Shown piece after piece: positions 8,391 through 16,429 of a stretch of DNA of 17,059 bases (the first letter of the stretch is position 1; each line of letters begins with the position of its first letter). The stretch is from Saccoglossus kowalevskii (taxonomy: Eukaryota; Hemichordata; Enteropneusta; Harrimaniidae), in assembly GCF_000003605.2 (NCBI RefSeq), contig NW_003108085.1, positions 712,972 to 730,030 on the forward strand, in the 5' to 3' direction. Below the pieces are notes generated by a model that saw nothing but the letters and a program-made list of their open reading frames with translations, did not search any database and was not told where the DNA came from. The translations under genes and the position numbers were made by a program.

Positions 8391-8667
8391 TGTTTGAATA
8401 TATAGATATTGAAGCAATGTCTGCCATGAGAAAGTGTTTGAATTAAACATATGGTGGCATTGTTCGAACGCGTATAGCTTTCGATTATTTTTTTCTTCTA
8501 GGAATCGATCACTAGCTGACTTGAAAAACGACAAAAATTCTTCTATTACTGAACCTACACAGGGAAGTTTAAAGTAAGTCGTTTTCACCAAGACCATTAA
8601 ACATACAGTCAAGTTCAAATTCGGGCTCAATACCAATGATAACAATAAAAATGAACCAAACAAAGTC
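8391..8667 (+). repeat. exon-containing tandem duplication, copy A
   Basis: A segment of about 275 bases, including intron 5' of the acceptor, the 72-base exon and about 90 bases of intron after the donor. It is repeated at 9770-10056. Conserved islands include TATAGATATTGAAG, ATGTCTGCCA, TTTCGATTATTTTTT, the exon itself, and AAGTTCAAATTCG followed by GCTCAATNCCAATGAT. The sequence outside these limits does not match. Confidence 0.8.
8502..8573 (+). CDS. stem-region exon A of galactose-3-O-sulfotransferase-like gene (alternative or extra copy)
   Basis: The exon is 72 bases, preceded by a T-rich tract and TTCTAG and followed by a consensus GTAAGT donor. It begins with one base and ends with two bases of split codons (phase 2-2). 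Its open frame starts N-R-S-L-A-D and ends T-E-P-T-Q-G-S-L. That parallels exon B (N-L-S-L-A-D ... P-E-P-T-H-G-S-L), with five fewer codons in the middle. It contains two N-glycosylation sequons (NRS, NSS), as expected for the lumenal stem that links the Golgi signal-anchor to the catalytic domain. It can splice in frame to exon B or directly to the terminal exon at 10336. No stop or splice-site damage is visible, so it is not obviously a relic. Whether it is used, and whether it is mutually exclusive with B, needs transcript data. Confidence 0.65.
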
Positions 8668-8679
8668 GACCACAAAACG

Positions 8680-9765
8680 CATTTTCAAAATGATATTTTG
8701 AAGAACGTCATGACAGATTAAGGAAAACCACTAAAACAGAGATTTTAATCGTTTTGCGCTTCTAATATTTAAGACATCGTTTCTTATACGCCCTCTAGCG
8801 ACTGGTGGCATCATTACAGTGCGGAAATGCTTTGATATATTTTGATATCTGTCCACGGAGGGTCCGTGTCTAATGACCGAGTGCGTGGCTAGTGACGACC
8901 AGAGGAATTTCTAATATTTTCTGGAATCTTAACATTTCAGAAAGAGGGATAATAATGATCGTGAACAATGTTTCAAAAAATGGTTTGACTGGAATATAGT
9001 CACGTGACGACCAAATGACCAGTTGATCAATGGCGTGAACGCAACATTGTATTCGTTACTTTCGCTGTCTAATTATGCCAACAAATCTCCACATGCTGCC
9101 TCAAATACTGAAATGTACCAGAAAATAACTCAGACCTCCCCAGCCTTATTCTATTTTCTAATTCCCAGTCAAACAACTAAATTGGGCTACATAAAATGAA
9201 AAAGTTTTTACAGTGTACACTGCAGGTCACCCACGAGATAATCTTGTAGACGAAGCGTGAGAAGATCACCGACTCTATACACTGTTCATTCCACTTGCCT
9301 TATACCTATTATTAATTTCCTTGGGCCCTTGACAGCCTTAAGTTGAAAATAGAACTTTGATTTTTGTTGTTCATTTCAAAATCCTATTTTTTAAAGGGCG
9401 ATGTTGCACCACAAGCACAACATTGAAACTGCGGCTAAACTTTGAAATTGTGAATACTTTACTCTAATTCATCAGTGGAAATTATGTAAAAAACTAAAAA
9501 TGTTAGATCCAGAAAATATCAAAAATTCACTTGGCCGTAACAGCCACGGATCGTGGAGACATTATTTAATATTATTCAGAAAAAGTTGTCAAATTCGCCA
9601 TGTTATGTGCCATATAGCGCCATCACACGGTAATTCGTGGTAAATGTCAATGTTGGCCTTAAATGTTCGAATTCAGGTCTCAAACCACTAATCAGATTTC
9701 GGAGGCCATTCGGTCAGATACAGATGAATTAATTGTTTTCTAAAAAAATAAACGTGTTGTGTGTG
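8680..9765. other. intron between exons A and B
   Basis: Non-coding DNA within the 1306-base gap between the two stem exons. Small features: GATATATTTTGATATC near 8835, a CACGGAGGGTCCGTG hairpin near 8853, and GCCCTCTAGCG near 8788. The longest open frames are short. No third exon copy was found here by eye. Confidence 0.5.
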
Positions 9766-9769
9766 ACGA

Positions 9770-10056
9770 CTGTGAATCTATAGATATTGAAGTCATGTCT
9801 GCCACGAGAAGCAGTTTAATTGAACACGTCTTGGTATAATTCGAACGTCTGTATAACTTTCGATTATTTTTTATTCTAGAAATCTGTCACTGGCTGACTT
9901 TAACATCGAACAAAAAATTGAAAATCGTTCAAGCACTTCACCTGAACCTACCCATGGAAGTTTAAGGTAAGTCATTTACTGAGATCATTAAACATTAGGT
10001 TAAGTTCAAATTCGAGCTCAATTCCAATGATAATAATAATGATGAACTGAATAAAG
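9770..10056 (+). repeat. exon-containing tandem duplication, copy B
   Basis: Partner of 8391-8667, about 1.38 kb downstream in the same orientation. The similarity covers intron on both sides of the exon, so this was a DNA-level segmental duplication rather than convergence of two exons. Both copies keep acceptor, donor, phase and frame. Confidence 0.8.
9880..9966 (+). CDS. stem-region exon B of galactose-3-O-sulfotransferase-like gene
   Basis: The exon is 87 bases. It follows a T-rich tract ending TTCTAG and ends AG|GTAAGT. One base at its start and two (AG) at its end belong to split codons; the AG joins the first base (C) of the terminal exon to make AGC. The product then runs on in frame into N-V-G-T-D-C-K-Q and the catalytic domain. 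It encodes N-L-S-L-A-D-F-N, then P-E-P-T-H-G-S-L. Two N-glycosylation sequons (NLS, NRS) fit a Golgi lumenal stem. The 369-base intron that follows ends at TTTTACTTCAG. The exon is symmetric (87 = 29 x 3), so skipping it is frame-neutral. Confidence 0.85.
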
Positions 10057-10335
10057 AAGAAAATGTAACAAATCCAATCCGTATGTTGTTTTTTACACAA
10101 AAGCTTTCAGAAAATATTTACTTTGTCGATGGCAAAATGAAAAGCTTAATGTAACAATCATTTCCCCCTTCAAAATTACACGCTTGCGAATGTATGTCTC
10201 GACCACTTAAATATTGGAAGCTTTGTAAATTTTTCTTGACTTTCACTTTCAATCACCACTGTACCGTGTCTAATTGTTATATTTGTGGACTGTGTGCACA
10301 CTATAATTCTAGATTGTTTTTTTATTTTACTTCAG

Positions 10336-11353
10336 CAATGTTGGAACGGATTGTAAGCAAGTCACGAAAGTGGTGTACATTAAAACTCACAAAACTGCTA
10401 GTAGCACAATGGCGTCCATCATTCAACGATTTGGTGATTCGCGAAATTTGTCATTTGCTGTTCCCACAAGAGGTCATGTTTTATCAAGTAGATATGGTTT
10501 TAAGCAGAACATGCTAAACATAGCCAAATACCCACCACTAAATGGTGGGACACATTACGATATATTAACTAATCATGTTGGTTATAATCGACATGAAATG
10601 GAGGCTGTTATTCCCAACGCAACCTACGTCACTGTATTACGTCATCCTGTAAATCAGCTGGTGTCCGCGTTCGCCTACTTTGAGTGGACAAAGGCTGTGA
10701 AATCTTATCGTAGAGGAAGTGCAGATTTATTTGCCATTTTCATGGAAAGCCCTACAAAATTTCTAACTGGAAAAATGAAGTTTTGGTGGCAAGGTCACAA
10801 CGGTCAGCTTTATGACCTTGGATTTAAAACACAAAATAAAGATACCAGTAACAAATTAGATGACCGAGTCCACAAATACATTGAAGTTCTAGACAGGGAG
10901 TTGGACCTCGTTCTCATCACGGAATACTTTGATGAGTCTTTACTGATAATGAAGAAACAACTGTGTTGGAGTATGGACGATATTGTTTATATTTCAAAAG
11001 GATTGGGTGCATCACATTATATAATTACGCAACAGACACGTGACAAACTCTTAAAATGGAATAGGGGAGATTTGCTACTTTATCAGCATTTCAACAGAAC
11101 ACTATGGGAGAAGATAGCTCAGTACGGGCCTACGTTTGAGGGAGACTTAAAACAGTTTCGGGGTAAACTGCAAGAAACATTGACAGAGTGCATTGACCCA
11201 TCAAAGATGAATACTAAAGATCGACGGGAAAGAAAATATGTACTGAAAACTACTGCATCTAAAAAATGTTTTAAAATGTCGTTTGATGACATTCAATACA
11301 CTAATATAATACGAAAAAAACAACTCAAAACTAATGATTGGTTTGTCTTTTGA
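10336..11353 (+). CDS. galactose-3-O-sulfotransferase (galactosylceramide sulfotransferase-like), terminal exon with catalytic domain
   Basis: A Golgi type II membrane enzyme family that transfers sulfate from PAPS to the 3-hydroxyl of galactose on glycolipids or glycans. The exon starts after TTTTACTTCAG, with one base completing a split codon, and runs to TGA at 11351. Counting from the Val codon at 10370, visible motifs are K-T-H-K-T-A-S-S-T (5-13; the family's 5'-phosphosulfate-binding loop), V-L-R-H-P-V with Ser99 (89-99; 3'-phosphate-binding region), the family block F-D-E-S-L (187-191) and L-C-W (198-200), and H-F-N-R-T-L-W (240-246). Sequons are at Asn26, Asn83 and Asn242. The Cys in G-T-D-C upstream of the loop fits the family. 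Where I would expect R-D-P in the 3'-phosphate motif this protein has R-H-P. A basic, lysine-rich tail follows the domain. At about 338 residues it is the full catalytic part of a roughly 400-residue family; the signal-anchor exon is not seen. No in-frame ATG lies at the start, as expected of an internal boundary. The specific paralogue and acceptor cannot be told. Confidence 0.95.
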
Positions 11354-11466
11354 GAGCTTTATTTTTTATTAGGTTTTTCAGGAGGTTAATATTTCTATAT
11401 TATGCACTATTTAGTACATGCTCAGGTAATTGAGAATCTTCTGCAAACAGTTTATGTTCATTATGC

Positions 11467-11472
11467 AATAAA
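11467..11472 (+). terminator. poly(A) signal of the sulfotransferase gene
   Basis: AATAAA lies 113 bases after the stop codon on the coding strand, the first good signal downstream. It implies a short 3' UTR of about 130 bases. Confidence 0.6.
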
Positions 11473-11499
11473 TTATACATTTAAAAAGACAGTACAATA

Positions 11500-11570
11500 T
11501 GAAACAGTGAAGTCGAACCCATGGTCATTGTAGGCAGACGCGCTACCTACCTCGCTACAGCCACTGCGTC
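11500..11570 (-). mobile_element. tRNA-derived SINE head or tRNA-like pseudogene
   Basis: On the minus strand, TAGCGAGGTAGGT (11545-11557) matches the RNA polymerase III A box with one mismatch, and GGGTTCGACTTC (11509-11520) matches the B box. The spacing is tRNA-like. Acceptor-like arms CAGTG and CACTG bracket them. The sequence GCGCGTCTGCCT between the boxes is typical of tRNA genes, but the 3' side of the anticodon stem does not pair, so it is not a working tRNA. The body and tail of a full SINE were not delimited. Confidence 0.6.
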
Positions 11571-11579
11571 ACAAAACAC

Positions 11580-11945
11580 GATTCTAAATGGCATATAATG
11601 AAAACCGCCCGCAGCGACTAGACGGTAATGCAGGCGAAGTCGAATTCGGACATCACAAAGAACATTTATAACTATGTAGTCAAGGTCTGAATGAATGAAC
11701 GTACGTTACTTAGTTGCGATTGGTCCACTATGCAGAAACAATCACTGCACCAACATAATATTTATTTTATGTATATTAATGTAAATAGTTATGGCTAGGA
11801 TGTTGATAGTCGTATATAAAATTCAAGGATCAATATAATTACATATATTAATGATGCCGTGTGGTGAGAACACTGTAAATTTTAATATTTTTGTAAAGAT
11901 ATTCTATGGTGTTCAATGCATTATTGCCTCATTCAAATCAGCGTA
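11580..11945. other. gene-free downstream flank
   Basis: Intergenic A/T-rich DNA after the sulfotransferase gene and SINE-like piece. No ORF or repeat that I can support. Confidence 0.45.
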
Positions 11946-11951
11946 TTTGCT

Positions 11952-11982
11952 TATCATTTGCATATCATTTGCATATCATTTG
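11952..11982 (+). promoter_or_regulatory. tandem octamer-like motifs at 11-bp spacing
   Basis: TATCATTTGCA is repeated in tandem almost three times. This puts the octamer ATTTGCAT (reverse complement ATGCAAAT, the POU-domain factor site) at 11956-11963 and 11967-11974, followed by a one-off ATTTGTAA. Another ATTTGCAT lies at 12502-12509. The spacing of 11 bases places the sites on the same face of the helix. Function is inferred only from the motif. Confidence 0.35.
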
Positions 11983-12165
11983 TAAAAAACAATTTTTTTA
12001 GATAAACGTATAGTAATATCGATTAAGATGTAGTTTATATTTCTTTTGAAGTTTAGCCATTTTAACCTTTTTAACCACCCCACCTTTGCCCAAATTATTC
12101 TGCCATTTTTTCAGTTTTGTCAGTTTTTGTCGCATACGATTTATTTACCACTTCCGTGTCACTGA

Positions 12166-12357
12166 GAATGTTCCAGAACCGTACTGTGTCTGGGTGGAAT
12201 ATTCTAGATTTTTTTTAGAAACTGGTTGAATAGGTAATAGAACACTATAGGAGGCAATATAAGGTAATGGAACATTCTAGAAATTTATAGTAAATTCCAG
12301 ACTCATTATGTATGCTGATGTAATGGTCTATTTATAGACAGTGTGGGTATATATAGG
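12166..12357 (+). promoter_or_regulatory. heat-shock-element cluster with TATA box
   Basis: Three arrays of inverted GAA/TTC units were found: GAATGTTCCAGAA at 12166-12178 (three perfect units), GAATATTCTAGAT at 12197-12209 (two perfect plus one imperfect) and GAACATTCTAGAA at 12270-12282 (three perfect). A TATATATAGG box follows at 12348-12357, predicting a start near 12380. HSF trimers bind nGAAnnTTCnnGAAn. The arrangement resembles a heat-inducible promoter or the U3 region of a retroelement LTR. It points right, towards the 12789 ORF, and away from the sulfotransferase 3' end. Confidence 0.5.
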
Positions 12358-12788
12358 GTAGTTGTTCAGCACTGAGTTCAAATCAGAGATCTTGAATTGT
12401 ATTGGAGTTTAAGTATCTAGTTATTGGAGTAGTGGAGTTTTACCGCGTTATTGTACTTGATGTTTGCAGAGTATAATAATACCAGTACCAGTTGAAACCT
12501 CATTTGCATGTTATCATCGCCGCCAGGGAAGTCTTTCTGTTGCTGTTGCCATTTTGGTATTTGAACCATCACGCCTATACTATACCAATTACGGTAATAT
12601 TACGTTGCGTGTGACAGTTTTTATATTCTTTTTATAAGTTTTTTATTATATTTCCGGAAATGAAATAATGTTGGAGCCAAAATAAACAATTTGAGGCAAT
12701 TTTCATTTTTAACTCAACAAAGTTCTTTTGAAGGGTCGTGCAGACTATAACTGAGACTATTTTGTGAATTTGTGAAGAAAATAGGGAA

Positions 12789-12980
12789 ATGGTGGTGAAA
12801 AAGCGATACTATGATTCAGATTATATACTTACGTTCACCGAGACCATCAAAATCTCCACTTTTAACGGGTATGCCTCAAAGCCATTTTACACTCAAGTTG
12901 CCCTTCTTGACGAAAATGATATTTTGTTGAATTCTTTGTATAACAAACTGTCAGTGCACCATTCGGAAGGAGTTCTTTAG
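12789..12980 (+). CDS. 63-codon ORF, possibly a degenerate ZBED/hAT-type transposase N-terminus
   Basis: The ATG has G at -3 and G at +4. It is the first substantial ORF after the HSE/TATA cluster, about 410 bases past the predicted start site. The product begins M-V-V-K-K-R-Y-Y-D-S-D-Y and later has N-S-L-Y-N-K-L-S-V-H-H. Both stretches recall the segments before and within the BED zinc finger of ZBED/FAM200-like domesticated hAT proteins (K-K-R-K-Y-x-x-x-Y ... N-x-x-x-x-x-x-K-L-x-x-H). The zinc-binding cysteines of a BED finger are absent, so if related it is decayed. No downstream transposase domain follows in any frame that I could see. It may instead be a lineage-specific small protein or a chance ORF. 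Confidence 0.3.
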   Translation: MVVKKRYYDSDYILTFTETIKISTFNGYASKPFYTQVALLDENDILLNSLYNKLSVHHSEGVL

Positions 12981-13320
12981 AACCTGTACCTCGAACCTAA
13001 AGCCTAGCACTAACATTCGCCCGGGATAACTATACTAGTGCCTTTTCTAACGAGGAGTATATACATTTTAATGGTGAGGAGCAAGGCGTGGATTAGAGTT
13101 ACGGGTGAGGGGTTCCTCAGAAACTCTTACCCACAATTCATATCGCGCTCTCTATGGCATGAATAAGTGTCTGAGATTCCGTTCACAGAATATATATTCT
13201 GTTGAAGTGCAGTCGTCCGTCAAGAAAAATAATTGTTTTTTTTGGGATATTTTCTTTGTTCTAAATTAATAACTACGACATAGATATTTGCCTATATGAA
13301 CGATAATGATTACATCATGT

Positions 13321-13366
13321 TGACGTCAGAGAAACGTGTTCAAACAAGACGGCGCAACTTATAAAG
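13321..13366 (+). promoter_or_regulatory. consensus CRE followed by TATA-like box
   Basis: TGACGTCA (13321-13328) is the full palindromic cAMP-response element. TATAAAG lies at 13360-13366, 32 bases further on. The spacing would suit a small promoter, but no coding exon was recognised downstream, so either motif may be chance. Confidence 0.25.
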
Positions 13367-13379
13367 ACGATACAACCAT

Positions 13380-15100
13380 CATGTAGTTGAGTGCGTACAT
13401 TTCCTGTGGCTTATTTCTTAATAATTCAAAATTTCAAATAGATTTCAAAAACTGTTATTCACTTAGATTATTATCTAGCCTAGTGTGCTGTGAAAATTAC
13501 TGAAGTGTACGTAACACCACGTGCTGCCATAAAATCCACTCAGACAGCAACAAAGTGAAACAGCGCCCTCTATTATTGTATACTGCACAAATATATTGTT
13601 TAGTCGACTTTTGTGGCAGCATTCACAGTTGTTACAATAAATCAATTGAAACCTGCAAAACACGATTAATATTCCGCGCGATGTTTGACGCCTCTATAAA
13701 GCTATGACCTTTGTTTGCCCTGTATTTTCGTTGGATTGAAGGCAGTAAACAGAAAATGACCTGCTACTCACCACATCATTGTCATGGCAACGAAAACAAA
13801 GATTCTCAATAGACAACCGGGAATATTGTTATATGCAACAATAGCAGCACGTAGATGACTTTTATGTGAAATTAAAGTAAAGAAAGTTTGGTGGGATGCG
13901 CCCTGTCATTCTTCACTTTTATATTACAACTGCAATTGTTCTGTATGAAGAACTCCATGGTAGATTTTAATGATTAGTTCGTTACAAATGTGATATTTAT
14001 TGAATATGGTTTAAAATTATGGGATATTTTCAACAATTGTTAAAACGTTTGCTATACACACCCACGGGAATATTTCGTGATCTCATAATACACAACCTTT
14101 TGTAAATTCAATCAGGCATTTATAAGTTTGGAATTATTTTTCTGAACAAATTCAATCAACACACGGCAAATAACACTATTAGTAGCAAAACGGAGGAATG
14201 CCAAAAATGAAAATAACCAAACTGACCACGGATTTACCACCACCAACATCATTAATACATACATGAATAAATTATAATAAACAGTATATATATTTATATG
14301 TGTATGTATTTAATTTAAGCCTATTGACAGCTGTCCAATGTATTAGGCACAATTCGATATTTTGGTGGAATGACCGCTATCTGGTTTTTTGGTACTGAAC
14401 TGTGCCACTTTTGGCAAACAATTGTGATTTTTTTCTCCCTGGATTTGAATATGCGAATTGATTTCTGATCTCTCTTCATATCTCATGTTCATATAAATTA
14501 AGTTTTTATAAAAATTGTTTTATCAAATGGGTGTAGCGTGAGATGTTTCGTTTTTAATCGATGGGGTCAATGCATTCACATTTCCACATAATTGTTAGTG
14601 CATTCTCCATTCTCGATGCTGCGGTATATTGCCGTGTAATAATACTGGAACTGGCTGTCTGTCATTTTATATTAGTTATCCAAACTATAGTGTTATTTAG
14701 AAATTATAAACAGTAAGTGATAATATTTGGAAGTGGATATAATATCCGGGGATAATATCTGCCCCAAATATGCTAATTATATTCAGAAAAGTTTTCCATA
14801 CGCTACCAAATACCCGTTTACATAATTAAAGCATGGTTAAACGTGGTTTGATTGTGGATTTTTGAGTTTGAAGAGTCGGAATTTACCCGTCATGCACTAC
14901 CTGCTCGAGATTTCGCATTCACATTCCGGGGCTATAGCGCACATATACGAGATTGGCAATGTACACAAATTCGAAATTGATTATAGATAATTCAAAGAAC
15001 GAGTGGTAATAACGACTATACACTTTCCCCCACATAAACAAACCAAAATAGAGTAAAACAAACACATGTTTTCAATTGTTATTCTCCACAAGGACAATCC
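13380..15100. other. long gene-free A/T-rich stretch
   Basis: No coding region supported. The 62-codon minus frame at 13475-13663 has no recognisable content. Small features: a TATATATA-type simple run near 14285-14310, and near 14740 a GGATATAATATCC palindrome adjoining GGGGATAATATCTGCCCC. A dispersed-repeat copy lies at 14900-14953. Otherwise nothing seen. Confidence 0.45.
14900..14953 (+). repeat. dispersed repeat, related to 7757-7812
   Basis: Carries CTCGAGA, GCATTCACATTCCGGGG and ACATATACGAGAT in the same order as the copy at 7757-7812, about 7.1 kb apart on the same strand. Confidence 0.4.
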
Positions 15101-15111
15101 AACTAATTATT

Positions 15112-15378
15112 GGTATGGCTTACAAGCAATCGAGTCCAGAGGAATGTATGGCTTACCCGCACTCCATTTTGTATTAGTATAGGTCAATGACAATTTAGTC
15201 AATGATTTGTATGTTCTTTTTTCATTCCATTTGATTATTGGTATATATTATTGGCAACCCAGTCAAGGATGTATTAATATAGGTTACTTGAAACACAGTC
15301 ATAGGTTTATATGACTTACCATCATTCCATTTGATAATTACTATAGGTTACTGGCAACCCAGTCAAGGGTTTGTATAT
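15112..15378 (+). repeat. degenerate tandem repeat, about 50-bp unit with 100-bp higher-order period
   Basis: TCATTCCATTTGAT recurs at 15222 and 15322, and GGCAACCCAGTCAAGG at 15253 and 15353, each exactly 100 bases apart. Within each 100, a half-unit of similar form recurs (TATAGGTTACTTGAAACACA against TATAGGTTACTGGCAACCCA). Earlier units from 15112 are more diverged. The array ends where the segmental duplication begins. Confidence 0.7.
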
Positions 15379-15770
15379 ATAACGACGAATATTTTTAACA
15401 TTATTTTTCAATTTTTCGTGTGTTGCTCTACTCATATTATACTTTAGTTGTTGTACAGATGTTCTTATGACTGCTATATCTTGTCAGAATTGGCTATGGT
15501 ACTCCATATGGACATGAATTTCTACAGGGACATAATTTTAACTTATTCCAAATTTAATTTTCTCAGATAAACATATATAATTATAGCAGTATCAAAATGG
15601 CATACTCCAAATATCAGTAATGTAGAAAAAAATATGCCAATAAAACGTTCATTTGATATTCGTGCACTGCTGAAAACATGTCTTTTGTAGTGATACCCAA
15701 TTGTTATGCCCACTTACAGTGGTAATAATAAACAGAGAACCAATGTGTGTTTCAGGAGCATATATTATAA
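15372..15770 (+). repeat. segmental direct duplication, copy 1
   Basis: Matches 15922-16327 over most of its length, for example TATAACGACG, TGTCAGAATTGGCTATGGTA, ACATGAATTTC, TTATTCCAAATTTA, TTGTAGTGATACC and CCCACTTACAGTGG. Copy 1 holds about 98 bases (15557-15654) that copy 2 lacks. The gap in copy 2 has short ATTT homology at the edges, consistent with a deletion there. Confidence 0.85.
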
Positions 15771-15921
15771 CCATATAAACCATATAATAATATAATATTA
15801 TTGAACTCAACTGAAGCATAACTAATTATATGTTTTTGAGATTATCATGCGCGCTGTATATGCTTTGTTTGAATACAATATGAGGGGTGAACATATGGCA
15901 TTCTTAACCTTGGCTATCCAA

Positions 15922-16327
15922 TGTATATAACGACGGGTATTTTTAACAATATTTTTCAATTTTCCTGTGTTGCTTTACTCTGAATATATATTAGCTTATT
16001 GTACAGATGATCTTATCAATCAATCTTTATTCAGTACTGGGCCGCGACCCATCGTACAATATTTAAAAATACATCGGTAGAGGTGTTTTTACAGAGTAAA
16101 AGAAACACAAACTACTGATTATCACTGTTGTATCGTGTCAGAATTGGCTATGGTATTGAATATGAACATGAATTTCAACCAGGACATTATTTTAATTTAT
16201 TCCAAATTTAGATATTCTTGTATAACTCAAAACATGTCCGTTGTAGTGATACCAATTGTTACGCCCACTTACAGTGGCAATCCTAAACAGAGAACTAGTG
16301 TGTGCTGCAGGAGCAAGAAATTATTAA
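15922..16327 (+). repeat. segmental direct duplication, copy 2 (interrupted)
   Basis: Offset of about 548 bases from copy 1 at the left end. It is interrupted by a roughly 106-base insertion at 16013-16124 and lacks the 15557-15654 segment. A 96-codon frame at 16135-16425 crosses the copy and leaves it; copy 1 is not open in the same way, so the frame is not taken as a gene. Confidence 0.85.
16019..16118 (-). mobile_element. short retroposon-like insertion (LINE/SINE 3' end)
   Basis: About 100 bases are absent from the paralogous copy 1 and flanked by TTATCA on both sides (16013-16018 and 16119-16124), a likely target-site duplication. Read on the minus strand, it ends AATAAAGATTGAT, a tail typical of some non-LTR retrotransposons and their SINE partners, which end in short ATTG/GATT-type repeats. 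Removing it with one TTATCA restores the match to copy 1 across the junction. Confidence 0.65.
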
Positions 16328-16429
16328 TTTATCTTTTTATCGCTGTGTATAAAGTCAAGATGAAGGTAAATTTCATCCATAAACACCCCAAAAAGTGCGA
16401 ACTGCTGTTGTGTACGTCTCATTAAAATG

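Noticed and set aside
8349-8675. 108-codon minus-strand ORF
   Set aside because: It lies antisense to stem exon A and its duplicated flanks, and exon B's flanks do not keep it open in the same way. The plus-strand exon has splice signals and a paralogue, so this is a shadow.
10194-10517. 107-codon plus-strand ORF crossing the acceptor at 10335
   Set aside because: It runs through the intron and into the terminal exon in a different frame from the sulfotransferase motifs.
12594-12603. GTAATATTAC, containing the TAATATTAC nonanucleotide of circular single-stranded DNA virus origins
   Set aside because: There is no convincing G+C-rich stem around it and no Rep-like ORF nearby; a 9-base match is expected by chance in A/T-rich DNA.
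16135-16425. 96-codon plus-strand ORF
   Set aside because: It starts at a GTG in a duplicated non-coding segment, and the paralogous copy at about 15486 has stops and indels in the matching frame.
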